From Cephalopachus bancanus (taxonomy: Eukaryota; Chordata; Mammalia; Primates; Tarsiidae), in assembly GCA_027257055.1 (NCBI GenBank), contig JAPVLO010000320.1, forward strand, positions 682,001 through 746,000: a stretch of DNA of 64,000 bases, written 5' to 3'. Made by a program: the position numbers and the translations under genes. A model generated the notes under the pieces. The model was not told the DNA's origin and made no database searches. It was given only the letters and a program-made list of their open reading frames with translations. The first letter of the stretch is position 1. Each line of letters starts with the position of its first letter. Positions 11,403 through 25,632 of this stretch are shown one piece after another.

Positions 11403-12867
11403 ATATATAAATATTTGACACTTTTGTGGAACAAAGATTGAATGCGGTATTTTTCAACACTGACTAAAACTCCAGGAAACTGTTTCTTAAAACAAGTTTC
11501 TGAAATGTTCTTAATGAATGGAGTACAGAATGTTGCAAGTTCAAAGTCAAACTCATCTGAGCCATAAATGCCAATCAAGAATGCTTCCGGCAATTGTATA
11601 GAGCCTGCTACTTTTCCCAAAGTGCATCTATTACTTCACTTTACATCACTTATGCCAGAGCACCAGGAAGAATAATTTGTTGACAAGTTGGACAAACTGC
11701 TCTCAGCCTCTGAAGAAGATGAATGTCCCAGACAAGAACTTTGCAATGAAAAGAGCCATCCAACATTAGAAAGAGTAGCTCCTTAAGAGAATGAGTTCCT
11801 CATCGCCAGAGGTATTCTAGCAGAGTTGTAAAACCCTCGTGGCTTCCATGTGCCAACTTTAAGATTCAGAGTCTCTAAGCTTCTCACAGTAGAAGCCACG
11901 AAGGCACCACCCTATGGCCTGCGTTCAGTCATGAATGAAAACAACGGTAAGACCACTGACATAGATCCCAGTGAAGTCTTCTCCAGAACTCAGAGGGCCA
12001 TAAATAGACAGGTGAAGGGCAGGAGGTGGGAGTCCTTCACAAGCCTGGAGGAGACAGAATAAGCCAGAGGAATGGCCTCTGGAATTGGACAAAGAATTCG
12101 AAGAGGCCTGCAGGGGTAGTCCCAGAACAAAGTAGAACTGTCGACACTCAAGTAAACAGGGCACAGGCCATACCCCAGAGACTGGACTGTAGCATCTCTT
12201 CTGGAAAAGGTGGCACTTTCAGGACTTCATACAACTCCACTTGGGTCCCCAGGACACAGGCATCCCCACACTGCCCCATCTGGACATCACCAGTCAAATA
12301 TAAACAGAAGCTGTCTTCTTGAGAGTTTCCTGGCACTGGGAGTTCAATGAAGGTGCCTTATTGGATCCCCCAAGTTAACCAGAGTCTAGCAAGCAATTGA
12401 CTAGGGTGGTATATTTTCTCTACACTCTACTTTTATGTTAAAAGCAAAGGATTATAAACTAAGTTCACATTTGTCATTTTGACAAAAAAACACAACCCCT
12501 AGGAGATGCCTTAAATGCAATCAGATTCTAATGGGCTCTGGTTTTGTTTGGTCTGTGGAGCTAGTAGCAATTACACGGCCCGCTTCAAACCTATAACTTA
12601 GAGTCTGGAAGCAGACTTTAAAAGTCATATTGGCAAGGCCACAAAAGGCGAAAGGATGTGCGTGTTACTCCACAAAAGGAAATCCCATGCCTCTCGGATA
12701 AGGCGTGACATCCATGACTTTCAGAGAAGACGGGATTCTTCTTCTCAATAAACAAATGGGGGGTGGTACACGGGGGGAAGGGGAAGTGGGGGAGAGCCAA
12801 ATCCTCATCCCACACGGTGAGAGGTCAACTGATGTCCAAGAACTAGCAAGACAGACCAGGCATTTTC
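11403..12867. other. Repeat-poor single-copy stretch
   Basis: About 1.46 kb without a recognisable repeat, unusual for this window. Open frames of up to 98 codons on both strands overlap one another and show no domain. Confidence 0.45.
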
Positions 12868-12880
12868 AAATGCGGCAGTA

Positions 12881-13176
12881 GGCCAGTCTCAGTGGCTCAG
12901 CCTGTAATCCCAGCACTTTGGGAGGCCAAGGCGAGTAGATTGCCTGAGCCTGCCAGTTCGAGACCAGCCTGGGCAACTTGGTGAGACCTTGTCTCTACAA
13001 TAAATAAAAAATTAGCCTTGTGTGGTAGCACGTGCCTATAGTTCCGGCTGCTTGGAAGGCTGAGGTGGAAGGATCGCCTGAGCCCAGTAGGTCAACGCTG
13101 GTGTGGCCCTGAGTGTGCCACTGCACTCCAGTCTGCACGACAGAGTGAGACTCCAACTCAAAAAAATAAATAAATA
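12881..13176 (+). mobile_element. Alu SINE, lineage-specific type
   Basis: GCTCAGCCTGTAATCCCAG head, AACTTGGTGAGACC, ACAATAAATAAAAAATTAGCC linker, GCTTGGAAGGCTGAGGTGG and GAGACTCCAACTC tail. The duplication AAATGCGGCAGTA (12868-12880) and AAATGTGGAAGTA (13177-13189) matches at 11 of 13 positions. Confidence 0.94.
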
Positions 13177-13199
13177 AAATGTGGAAGTAACACCAAAAG

Positions 13200-13345
13200 C
13201 ATCAGTTAAGATTTTTAAGTGGCTGTCTCTAGGAAAGTAGGGGACTGGTGGGGAAGGGTAGGGCGCTGTGCTCCGGTAGATTGGGTTCCTGAAACTGTAT
13301 GCCCATGTAGTTTTGGTAAAAACTACAAATTATCAAAATGAAGGG
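13200..13345. repeat. Possible L1M 3' UTR fragment
   Basis: AAGTGGCTGTCTCTAGGAAAG followed by a G-rich stretch and GAAACTGTATGCCCATG resembles the G-rich 3' UTR of old L1s, as at 39870-40594. Weak. Confidence 0.35.
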
Positions 13346-13479
13346 GGGGGGTAGCGCTAAGATAACTTGAATGCATTTTCTAACTTAAGCTGTAAAAAAC
13401 AAATAATATTTGAGTTAAATGATAACAGTGCATATAATTTCTCCATGTTTTTCAACCAGAGCATTATACTTCAATAAAT

Positions 13480-13690
13480 TTTTTCCTGTTCATCGTTTTA
13501 AAAAAAGTTTGAAAATAGCCCTTCCTCCAAAAAAGGAAAAAAAATAGTCATAAAATCACCACCCAGAGATAACCACTAGATAATGTGGAGGTATTTCCTT
13601 TTTATATATATACATATATGAATATTCATGTCAATATGTGTATATGTGCATCCATGTGCATGTGTATATTCATTAACAATACAGACAATG
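13480..13690. repeat. Ancient LINE-like fragment (probable L1M)
   Basis: TCACCACCCAGAGATAACCAC, then GTATTTCCTTTTTATATATATACATATATG matches the same old repeat as 9525-9665. It merges into a TATG-rich stretch at 13600-13670. Confidence 0.5.
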
Positions 13691-13874
13691 TAACTCTTTG
13701 GACTTATCCAGTGAGGTTGTCTTGTTTGGGGGGGGCAGGAAAAGGAAGTCTTATTTTGAAGCGTGTCAAATAAATTGGGCTTGTGTGTCTTACAGAACAT
13801 TCGTCAATATCCAGTTTTCATCCTACAAGGACAGGCAGGGCAGGTTATCTTATTTTGACTGCATAGTACATTTA

Positions 13875-15886
<2,012 letters not shown>

Positions 15887-15901
15887 ACCAGTGCTGGCTT
15901 C

Positions 15902-16198
15902 GCCGGGCTCGGTAGCTCAGCCCGTAATCCTGCGCCTTTGGGAGACTGAGGTGAGTGGACTGCCTGAGCCCGCGGGTTCGAGACCCGCCTGGGCAACTTA
16001 GTGAGACCTCATCTCTGCAATAAATCAAAAAATCAGCCGGGCGTGGTAGCACATGCCTGTAATTCCGGCTACTTGGAAGGCTAAGGCGGAAGGATCACCG
16101 GAACCCAGCAGGTCGAGGCTGTGGTGGCTGGGAGCAGCCACTGCACTCCAGTCTGGGCAACAGAGTGAGACTCCAACTCAAAAAAAAAAAAAATTGAA
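15902..16198 (+). mobile_element. Alu SINE, youngest lineage-specific type
   Basis: GCCGGGCTCGGTAGCTCAGCC head with the CGCGCCTTTGGGAG variant, GACCCGCCTGGGCAACTTAG, GCAATAAATCAAAAAATC linker, CTTGGAAGGCTAAGG, and GGGAGCAGCCACTGCACTCC. A perfect 15-bp target-site duplication, ACCAGTGCTGGCTTC, lies at 15887-15901 and 16199-16213. Confidence 0.97.
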
Positions 16199-16213
16199 AC
16201 CAGTGCTGGCTTC

Positions 16214-16558
16214 ACTCAGTACCCACAAGCCGCTGAGGGAGGTACAATGTCCTGACGGCAGTTGGCCGAACATGTGGGGAGGGGGGTGCAGCTGCCAGGC
16301 CTGTCATGTTTACCAGGAAGAAAGAGTGTTGATTTTGCAGATTTTTGATAACGTTTTCACAGTCAGTGTTATTCCCAACCATTTTTTTAAAATGCAGTCT
16401 GAACAACACCCCTTTCTTCATTGGCCTCCTTAAACCAACCCCAGCTCCTAGAAACCCTTGCCTTTCTATGGGCTACACCTCAGTGGACCAAGGAAGAGCA
16501 GAGGGAAGCCGGGATCTCAAGAATGGCAGCGCAGCAGGAGAGAAGAAAATTAAATTCA
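16214..16558. other. Single-copy DNA
   Basis: No repeat or gene recognised between two plus-strand Alus. Confidence 0.4.
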
Positions 16559-18207
<1,649 letters not shown>

Positions 18208-18221
18208 AAAGTGGTACCACC

Positions 18222-18523
18222 ACAAGCCAGGTGCAGTGGCTCACACTTGTAATCCCAGCACTTTGGGAGGCAGAAGCGAGAGGATTACCTGAGCTCAGGG
18301 GTTCGAGACCAGCCTGAGCAACATGGTGAGACCTCATCTCTACAATAAATCGAAAAATCAGTCAGTCATGGTGGCACATGCCTGTGGTTCCAGCTACTTG
18401 GAAGGCTGAGGCGGAAGAATCGCCTGAGCTCAGCGAGTCAAGAATGAGGTGGCTGTGAGCTAGCCACTGTACTCCAACCTGGGCAACAGAGTGAGACTCC
18501 AACTCAAAAAAAAAAAAAAAAAA
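18222..18523 (+). mobile_element. Alu SINE, lineage-specific type
   Basis: ACAATAAATCGAAAAATC linker, CTACTTGGAAGGCTGAGG and GAGACTCCAACTC tail with about 22 A. A perfect 14-bp target-site duplication, AAAGTGGTACCACC, lies at 18208-18221 and 18524-18537. Confidence 0.96.
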
Positions 18524-18568
18524 AAAGTGGTACCACCCATGTCAGCACATTGAAAAGCAAGACAGAGT

Positions 18569-18717
18569 CTCCAAAGTGTGGTTCTCAGACCCCTGCATCA
18601 AAAACCTTGGGATCTCTCCAGACCAAGGAATCAAAATCTTTGCAGGTGTAGCCAGGGAACCTGGGTCTTTAACAAGCCACCCGATAGGATCCCAGAAGTG
18701 TGAGAACTACTGCTAGC
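18569..18717. mobile_element. MER5A-type hAT-Charlie MITE
   Basis: CCAAAGTGTGGTTCTCAGACC at one end and GTGTGAGAACTACTG at the other, with CTTTAACAAGCCACCCGATAGG between. Palindromic non-autonomous DNA transposon, no coding capacity. Confidence 0.7.
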
Positions 18718-19365
18718 CTGTTCCAGCCTGCCCACTGCCCACTGGTGATAATTAAGGAAAAGGTTGAGTATCTCAATTAGGAAAGAGATAAAAGCAGAAA
18801 CCACACAAGGGCTGGAGAGGAGAGGTAAGTGGCCGGGCAGTAAGCAGGAAATCTCTTAGTGTGAGAGACCAAATATGATGACCAGCCTCCCAGTGACTCC
18901 TTTCCAGAAGCCAAAGAGGGCCTAAGTTTAGATGGATCTGGGTCAGCCTCAAGAATGAAGGAGCTCACCAGTGTAAACAGGTCTGTCCAAGCTCGGCCTA
19001 AAACATCCTGAGAGAGCTACTGTCTGTCCCCCACGCCACAGCCCCAAAAAGCAGTGACTGCCAGAGACTGTCCCAAGTCCTAAGAGACCCAAGGGACCAG
19101 GGAAGCTGCCTCTACTTAGTGTCACCACTGCAGTTCAGCTCAGTTAGGTCACACTATGGCCCTGAACCGACATCCACACTCCCCCTCTCCCAAGGGTCAG
19201 TAGGTTTCACCGGTCCCTCTCTAGGCCTGAGGCAGTGGCTGGGCCCCAATGCTCCAGATCTAGGGGGAAGGTGTGCCAATGGTCCCCCAGGTGTGGTCAC
19301 CAGCCCAGCAGCACCTCCCGGGAAACAAAAACCCTCTGGCTTCACCTGAGAACATCTGAAACGGA
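18718..19365. other. Single-copy DNA
   Basis: About 650 bp without a recognised repeat or gene. Confidence 0.4.
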
Positions 19366-19440
19366 AATTCTGGAGGAGGGGCCCAGTAATTTGTGTCTTA
19401 ACAATTTCAGGTGATTCTGATGCAGCTAAAGTTTAAGAAC
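19366..19440. mobile_element. MER5A-type MITE, half, cut by an Alu
   Basis: GAGGGGCCCAGTAATTTGTG, CAGGTGATTCTGATGCAG and the terminus AAAGTTTAAGAACC. The Alu at 19443 is inserted at this terminus. The tail end resumes at 19724 as GAAGTTTGAGAACCAGTG. Confidence 0.75.
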
Positions 19441-19442
19441 CA

Positions 19443-19720
19443 GGCCAGGAGGGGTAGCTCATACCTGTAATTCCAGCACCTTGGGAGGCAGAGGCGAGAG
19501 GACTAAGACCAGCCTGGGCAACTTAGTGAAATCTCGTCTTTGCAATAAGTCAAAAAATTAGCTGGGCATGGTGGCACATACCTGTAGTCTCAGCTACTCA
19601 GGAGGCTGAGAGGGAAGGATTCTCTGAGCCTAGCAAGTCGAGTCTGTGGTAGCCACGATCATGCCACTGCACTCCAGCCTGGGCGACAGAATAAGACTCT
19701 GACTCAAAATAAAAAATAAA
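19443..19720 (+). mobile_element. Alu SINE, intermediate type
   Basis: Contains AACTTAGTGAAATC, a GCAATAAGTCAAAAAATTAGC linker and a GACTCTGACTCAAAA tail. A small left-arm deletion removes the bases before AAGACCAGCC. The flanking terminus of MER5A, AAGTTTAAGAACC and AAGTTTGAGAACC, serves as target-site duplication. Confidence 0.92.
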
Positions 19721-19764
19721 ATGAAGTTTGAGAACCAGTGTGTTATGTTGTTAACAATAATATG

Positions 19765-20038
19765 GGCCAGGCTCGGTGGCTCAGCCTATAATCCCAGCAC
19801 TTTGGGAGGCTGAGGCGAGTGGATTGCCTGAGCCCGCAGGTTGGAGATCAGCTAGGGCAATTTGGTAAGAGGTCGTCTCTACAGTAAATAAAAAATTAGC
19901 CAGGCATGGCAGCGCACGCCTGTAGTTCCAGCTACTTGGAAGCCTGAGGCGGAAGGATCACCTAAGTCCAGCTTGGGCAACAGAGTGAGACTCCAACTCA
20001 AAATAACAAAAACAACAATAAAAAAAACAATAAAAAAA
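19765..20038 (+). mobile_element. Alu SINE, lineage-specific, right-arm deletion
   Basis: GGCTCGGTGGCTCAGCCTATAATC head, CTACTTGGAAGCCTGAGG and GAGACTCCAACTC tail. The right arm lacks about 45 bp before CAGCTTGGGCAACAG. An imperfect duplication ending in CAATAATATG lies at about 19753-19764 and 20039-20049. Confidence 0.94.
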
Positions 20039-20139
20039 CCAATAATATGAACCCCGATGGTAAAGCAACAAGAGTAGTCTCATATACACAAGTCCACAAA
20101 ATGACTTTCAAATATATTATCTTGCGATGTCCTCTTCTA

Positions 20140-20295
20140 ATCCTAAGGCCCTATAAGTCATTTGAATTTCACAGCAATGTGACATAGATGAAGATGAAGC
20201 TGCGTTAACCCATTTGTTGAGAAGACTGAGGCTCAAAGAGACAAAGTGACGAGCATAGATGACCCCATCCACAGCGCACTCATTGACTACCTGCA
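20140..20295 (-). repeat. MIR SINE
   Basis: Antisense MIR: AACCCATTTGTTGAGAAGACTGAGGCTCAAAGAGACAAAGTGAC fits the GAGGAAACTGAGGC core. Confidence 0.7.
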
Positions 20296-20720
20296 TGAGA
20301 GTCAGAGACTTTAAGTAATTAAAAGTTACCAGCCCACAACAATTTCTTTTCCCCACAGTCCACAGGGATACTGCTGGCAGCAGGGATGAAACTGACTTTC
20401 TCTTATCCGTTACTCACCCCAAGTGACTATTTCCAAGATAACCTTCCATTAATTCTGGATTTAAACTAAAAAGGTGATTTTAAAACCACTGCGAGACAAA
20501 TCCACTCAGTCTCAATGCTAGCCTGACACAGTGTTAAGACAACAGCCCTCAACTGGTGAATGGGCCATGCACCGCAAGTTTCTTTTTCAACTTGGAGGGC
20601 TGGAACTCATATGGCATTTTCCCATGGAATGACATGGAGATGACGGCTGGATCCCCAGGTCAAGACACAAATATCCGCGCGAGGGAGAGGCAGAGGGCCC
20701 AAGTATGTCTGGCAGTGGGC
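20296..20720. other. Single-copy DNA
   Basis: No repeat or gene recognised. Confidence 0.4.
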
Positions 20721-20721
20721 C

Positions 20722-20905
20722 AAAGAGTTCAAGTCCCAGCTTTTAAATCATTAACCGACAGGAGGCAAAAGCCCAAGTCACTTAGCCACTCCAAGTCTAA
20801 GTTTCCTCTCCCAGAAACCCTAATACTCACCTTGTAGGATTGTTGAGAGGATTCAATGACAAAGTATAGAGTGTCTGGCACACAGCAGACATTCAACAAA
20901 TGGTT
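20722..20905 (+). repeat. MIR SINE
   Basis: GAGTTCAAGTCCCAGC, AAGTCTAAGTTTCCTCTCCC, GGATTGTTGAGAGGATTCAATG, and CTGGCACACAGCAGACATTC. Confidence 0.8.
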
Positions 20906-21053
20906 TATACTGTTTAACGCCTAAAGAAGCAGCCATACTCTATTTTTGCCCTGAAAACTACGCAATTAAAAAGCAATAGCATACATTTGAAATTACAACA
21001 ATAATCGACTGACTGCAAGAGGATTAGCTGCCTCTTAAAAGACTAAGGAAGAG

Positions 21054-21400
<347 letters not shown>

Positions 21401-21559
21401 TCACTGCTCCCATCCGTGGTCGTCACTTCCTTGGGAACCTTCCTTGGCTTTCCAGCCTGGGTCAGATGGCTCTTGTGCAATCACCCGCGGCGCCACACAC
21501 TTGCTCTTCGCCTTCTTCCATGGACTGTCATTGTTCCCTTACTTGCTTCTTGTCCGTCT

Positions 21560-21690
21560 CCCCCACGATCCACAAGATCCCTGAAGTCAAGGCCCAGGTC
21601 TGCTTCTGCTCATGGATGCATCCTTTCCCGGCACTTTACTCTGTGCCAGGAACACAGTAGGCACTTAAATACTTGTAGAATGAATCACAC
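21560..21690 (+). repeat. L2 LINE 3' end
   Basis: GATCCCTGAAGTCAAGGCCC, then CTGTGCCAGGAACACAGTAGGCACTTAAATAC...GAATGAATC, the classic L2 terminus. Confidence 0.75.
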
Positions 21691-21782
21691 CAGAGCAGCA
21701 GGGCAGGGCCGGGTGAGGGGAGAGGAGGCAGTGCTGCTGGCCGCGTGAACACGCAGGTAGCGTGAACATGCAGGTAACTCGT

Positions 21783-21863
21783 GATCATGCCACTGCACTC
21801 CAGCCTAGGTGACAGAATAAGACTCTGACTCAAAACAAAAATAAAATGAAGTTTGAGAACCAG
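21783..21863 (+). repeat. Duplicated Alu 3' end plus MER5A flank
   Basis: An Alu 3' end starting at GATCATGCCACTGCACTCC, followed by the tail and then the non-Alu bases ATGAAGTTTGAGAACCAG. The same series occurs at 19657-19738. It therefore derives from that locus, or shares a source with it, and is not an independent Alu. Confidence 0.8.
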
Positions 21864-22094
21864 GCCGATTATTAAACACACACATGATTAAACCCACAGG
21901 CAACCTCTTCCAGTGGGTGGTCACCCCCCAGGCTGCTCTGAGGGCATGAGCTGAAGGCGGCGATGATGGCGCAAGAGTCCGGGCAGGCTTGGGACTTGTA
22001 GTAGTTCTCCCCACCTCAATCGCAAAATGGAGGGATGCCAGCTTTGCCCTAGCTGGAACTCTGCAGCAAGCCATGGAAAACACCACTCCCAGTT
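21864..22094. other. Single-copy DNA
   Basis: No repeat or gene recognised. Confidence 0.35.
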
Positions 22095-22250
22095 GCAGTT
22101 CACTGAGCATCCATAGGTACCAGGGAACAGTCCTGGGGGATCCTCAAAACCTAATGAGGTGGGATGGTTCCATTCTACAGATGAGGAAAACTGAGACTCA
22201 GAGAGATCAGGCACATACTCATGCTCACAGAGTTACTATGTAGCGGATGA
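22095..22250 (-). repeat. MIR SINE, 5' piece of a split copy
   Basis: Antisense MIR: CCATTCTACAGATGAGGAAAACTGAGACTCAGAGAGATC, then GCTCACAGAGTTACTATG. Its continuation lies beyond the Alu at 22541-22600. Confidence 0.8.
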
Positions 22251-22537
22251 CCGGTAACGGTGGCTCACACCTGTAAATCCCAGCACTTTGAGAGGCCGAG
22301 GCGGGAGGATTGCTTGAGGCCAGGAGTTCAAGACCAGTCTAGGCAACAGAGGGAGACCTCATCTCTACCAGAAAAAAAAATTAGCTGAGCATGGTGGTAC
22401 ACACCCGTAGTCCCAGCTATTCAGGAGGCTGAGGCGGAAGGATCACCTGAGCCCACAAGGTCGAAGTTGCGGTGAGCCATGATCACACCACTGCACCCCA
22501 GCTTGGGCGACAGAGTGAGACTCTTGACTCAAAAAAT
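22251..22537 (+). mobile_element. AluJ-like SINE inserted in a MIR
   Basis: CGGTGGCTCACACCTGTAAATC to GACTCTTGACTCAAAAAAT. It splits a MIR at an AG/GCAGAGCC position and is therefore younger than it. A possible short duplication is TAGCGGATGA/ATAGCAGAG. Confidence 0.92.
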
Positions 22538-22540
22538 AGC

Positions 22541-22600
22541 AGAGCCAGCACCAGAACCCGGATCAGTCAGATTGCAAAGTGTGTACTCCTAGCCATACTC
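22541..22600 (-). repeat. MIR SINE, 3' piece of a split copy
   Basis: GCAGAGCCAGCACCAGAACCC followed by GTCAGATTGCAAAGTGTGTAC continues the antisense MIR interrupted at 22250. Confidence 0.7.
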
Positions 22601-22689
22601 AGCTACCCGTCCCTGCACTGGGCATAAGTTTCTCCAGATGCTGTGAAGGGTATTCAGCCGCAGAGTCAATGCAGCATGATACAAAACAC

Positions 22690-22830
22690 TGCAAAACAGA
22701 GCCACGATTCTAGTTTGGGTTTTCCCACTACTATGTGACCCCCAGGGTAAGTCATTCTACCCCCGGGGCCCCAGGGACACTTCCTCCCCAGTAATGTAAA
22801 AGGGTGGACCAGATGGCCACTAAGAGGGTG
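22690..22830 (+). repeat. MIR SINE
   Basis: ACTACTATGTGACCCCCAGGG, AAGTCATTCTACCCCC, AATGTAAAAGGGTGGACC. Diverged. Confidence 0.55.
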
Positions 22831-23549
22831 CTACTGAGCACATAAAAATGCCTGTCAGTCAAAATCTATCGTGAAACCACATCTGCCTGGCCCTCACCCA
22901 GGACCCAGCTCTGCTGCCGCTCAGCTCTCTTGCATTCAAACTGGGGGTTAGCCGGAGACTGAGTTTTCTGGCAGGGAGGGAAGGACTGACAGAGGCCACT
23001 GATTTTTCGACTAGGCCCTCTGAAACTGGCTTGGAATGAACCAAACATAAGCAACAGGAAAAAGGAGACTGTTTACCATACATTTAAATAAACCCAAATC
23101 TCCCTTCCAGGTGTGAGAAGTTGCAAAAAAATGCCATATGCTGCAAGTGAAGCAGGTATCTGTCCCCAGATCTCCCCTGAGTTCACGCCCATCAGCAGTC
23201 TTCTGGGCAGTTCCAGCTCCCTCTGGGATGTGTTCAACATCCTCCCAAAACCAACCGCAGGGACCGCCTTCAGAGGCCAAGGCCACCGTCCAAGTAACAG
23301 ATGACTCTCCCTAGCTTCGGCCCCTGCACTGCTGTGCAGAGGGATCTGGAATCCACAGTCTCTTCTACAAAGCCTTACAAGGTCAAAAATGTTCGAGTTG
23401 TGTAATTCCTGGGATGAAAAGGCTGTGGAACAGAACAGGCAAAACGGCCAATACAAATGACACTTCAGAAGCCAGACCCAACAGCTAAAACGCACAGTCA
23501 GCAATGGGACAGCGGGAGCCAAGGCACCTGGCACTCGGCAAGCTTCAGC
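22831..23549. other. Repeat-poor single-copy stretch
   Basis: No repeat recognised over about 700 bp. A 199-codon minus-strand open frame (23073-23672) overlaps the minisatellite and has no recognisable domain. GGACCTC-like or start-site support is absent. Confidence 0.4.
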
Positions 23550-23756
23550 AGCACAGGGGCCTGCACTGCCACCAGCACCTAAGAACGTCACCTCCTCCTG
23601 CTGGTCCCCCCCAGCACGCAGGCATGTGCTGTCACCACCTCCTACTGGTCCCATCAGCACCCAGGCCTGCATTCCTATCAGTTCCTGAGAATGTCACTGT
23701 CCCCCACTGGTCCCACCAGAACACAGGCCTGCATTGCCACCGGCTCCCACCACGAG
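23550..23756. repeat. Minisatellite, about 62-bp unit, 3.6 copies
   Basis: Units start at 23550, 23613, 23656 and 23718, each AG(C/A)AC.CAGG followed by CTGCA.T.CCACC and CTGGTCCC. Unit 2 is shortened to 43 bp by loss of the segment between CACC and ACCTCCT. Unit 4 ends at the start of the duplicated block at 23754. Confidence 0.9.
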
Positions 23757-24080
23757 TGAGCACAGTCACCCACCCCATCATCACAACCGGAGTCACAACA
23801 GAGCTGACATCCCTTTTTGGATGACCCCTGAACCTTCATGCTGACATTTACACATATGCCAAGGCATGGAGGAAATGGCCAAAGACATGTTATAAAATGT
23901 TCATCGAAATAAAGCCTGAACCTTTATTTTGGTTTGAGGCAGGAAGGAAGCTTTACTGTAAGCCTCCATGCATTGAATCCAGAGATGGATGTAAACTATT
24001 CCAGGGGCAGGAAAGTAGGGAGAAGTCAGGGAAAAAAAGAGGGTCGAAGACCAATGACTGCAAGGGGGTGCTGCAAAGAG
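23754..24080 (+). repeat. Local duplication, copy A (with extra 168 bp)
   Basis: Two parts, 23754-23827 (GAGTGAGCACAGTCACCC to CTTTTTGGATGACCC) and 23997-24080 (TATTCCAGGGGCAGGAAAG onward), reappear directly joined at 25483-25632. The interior 23828-23996 is absent from the second copy. Confidence 0.85.
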
Positions 24081-24450
24081 AAAGCCCACATCAGGTCACC
24101 CCAGTGGGAAACCGCCTCCGAGCCATGATTTTGCTGACCCCTCCAGCCCGACCCCCACTCACCATGGCTGTTCAAAAGGGAATTCTGCAATTCTACCCTT
24201 CACATCAAACACCAGAGACACAATGAAACTGAACAACTGACCGTACGAAGTCCACACCCAGTCAATCCACATCAAACAAGGAATGCAAACTAACAAATGT
24301 TACAGGGATCCACCAGGATGTAAAATAACAGCCACAGAATTTGGGGACATCCAGCTTCTAAAAAAAGCTCCTACATGCCTAAATATCCTTAGGCAAACCC
24401 ATTCAAATCAAATGATAACATATAATGTTATTTATGAAATCAAAATGTCG
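24081..24450. other. Single-copy DNA
   Basis: No repeat or gene recognised. Confidence 0.4.
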
Positions 24451-24451
24451 A

Positions 24452-24729
24452 GCCGGGCATGGTGACTCAAGCCTGTAACTCCAGCACTCTGGGAGGCTGA
24501 GGAGGCAGGATGCTTAAGGCCAGGAGTTCAAGACCAGCCTGGTCAACAAAGTCAGACCTCATCTCTTCAAAAAGTAGAAAAATGAGCTGGGCATAACGGC
24601 ACACACTTGTAGTTCCAGCTACTCAGGAGGCTGAGGCGGGAGGATCACTCGAGCTCAGGAAGCAGTGAGCTGTGATCATGCTACCGCGCTCCAGCCTGGG
24701 TAACAGAGTGGGATCCTGTCTCAAAAAAG
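24452..24729 (+). mobile_element. AluJ-like SINE
   Basis: GCCGGGCATGGTGACTCAAGC head, GGAGGCTGAGGCGGGAGG right arm, CCTGTCTCAAAAAAG end. Right-arm deletion around GAGCTCAGGAAGCAGTGAGC. Confidence 0.92.
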
Positions 24730-24745
24730 TTATTTAAAAATAAAG

Positions 24746-25482
24746 GAAACGTTATGCTTGCACACCGAAAGGGCATGAAAAACAACCAGGATGTGGCAGC
24801 AATGCTGGGGGCTGAAGAGAACACAGTGAGACTGAGAATAAATGGAATCTACCAGATCCAGTTCTTGTCGCCCAAATTGGGGGACAGCGTAGTAGGCAGC
24901 CAAACTGAGACCAACAGACTTTCACTCTCTGTAAAGCTTGCTAAAATGGACATTTCCACAAGACGATGAAAGTGTTTTGAGTGCTTTGAATACCACCTAC
25001 CCTACTATTCAAACATATTTATAAAACAACACAACACAAAGATGGTCCCAGTTTCATCCATGCCCTGAATTCAAAGCAATCACCACAGACGGGTTCTGCT
25101 CCAGAGAACAAGACAGAAAAGTGTTTATTAAACACCTACTGTGCGCCAGACCTCAGCACCACGAAGAAGCCCCCTTTGCCTGACCCTCTGTCTGCCAGTC
25201 CCCAAACAGCCACGACAGGTTAAGAATGGAGAAAAAAGACCAAAGGTCACACCAGGTCTTCAGATAAGGCCGCTATTTCACGGCAGGCAGAGGTGAGCGG
25301 TGCAGAAAGGGAGCACCGTGCTCAGCGTAACCGAGGAATACGTCAGCCTAATTTAGAGATGCCTTTTCCATCCTAAGAGGCTGACACATGGAGATGGGTT
25401 AACTCTCTCATCACTTTTTCTCGGGGCTTTTGAGCTCATCTTCCTGCCCATCAGGCCTCCCTGATTGAGAAGTCCCCTCCAA
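24746..25482. other. Mostly single-copy DNA
   Basis: GTGTTTATTAAACACCTACTGTGCGCCAG at 25112-25140 matches the GAGCACCTACTATGTGCCAGG motif of an ancient LINE-derived repeat. The remainder is unrecognised. Confidence 0.4.
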
Positions 25483-25632
25483 GAGTGAGCACAGTCACCC
25501 CATCACCAAAACTAGAGTCACAACAGAGCTAACATCCCTTTTTGGATGACCCTTATTCCAGGGGCAGGAAAGTAGGGACAAGCAAGAGAAAGAAAGAGAG
25601 GAGAAGGCCGATGACCGAGAGGGGATGGTGCA
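25483..25632 (+). repeat. Local duplication, copy B (interior missing)
   Basis: Matches 23754-23827 joined straight to 23997-24080 at the junction GATGACCC/TTATTCC. Divergence is visible at scattered bases, so the duplication is not recent. Confidence 0.85.

Noticed and set aside
15975..15990. GGTTCGAGACC motifs as tRNA genes
   Set aside because: This is the internal Pol III B box of Alu. The sequences do not fold as cloverleafs.
23550..23756. CRISPR-like array
   Set aside because: Units are imperfect, directly abutting and without spacers, in a primate genome. It is a minisatellite.
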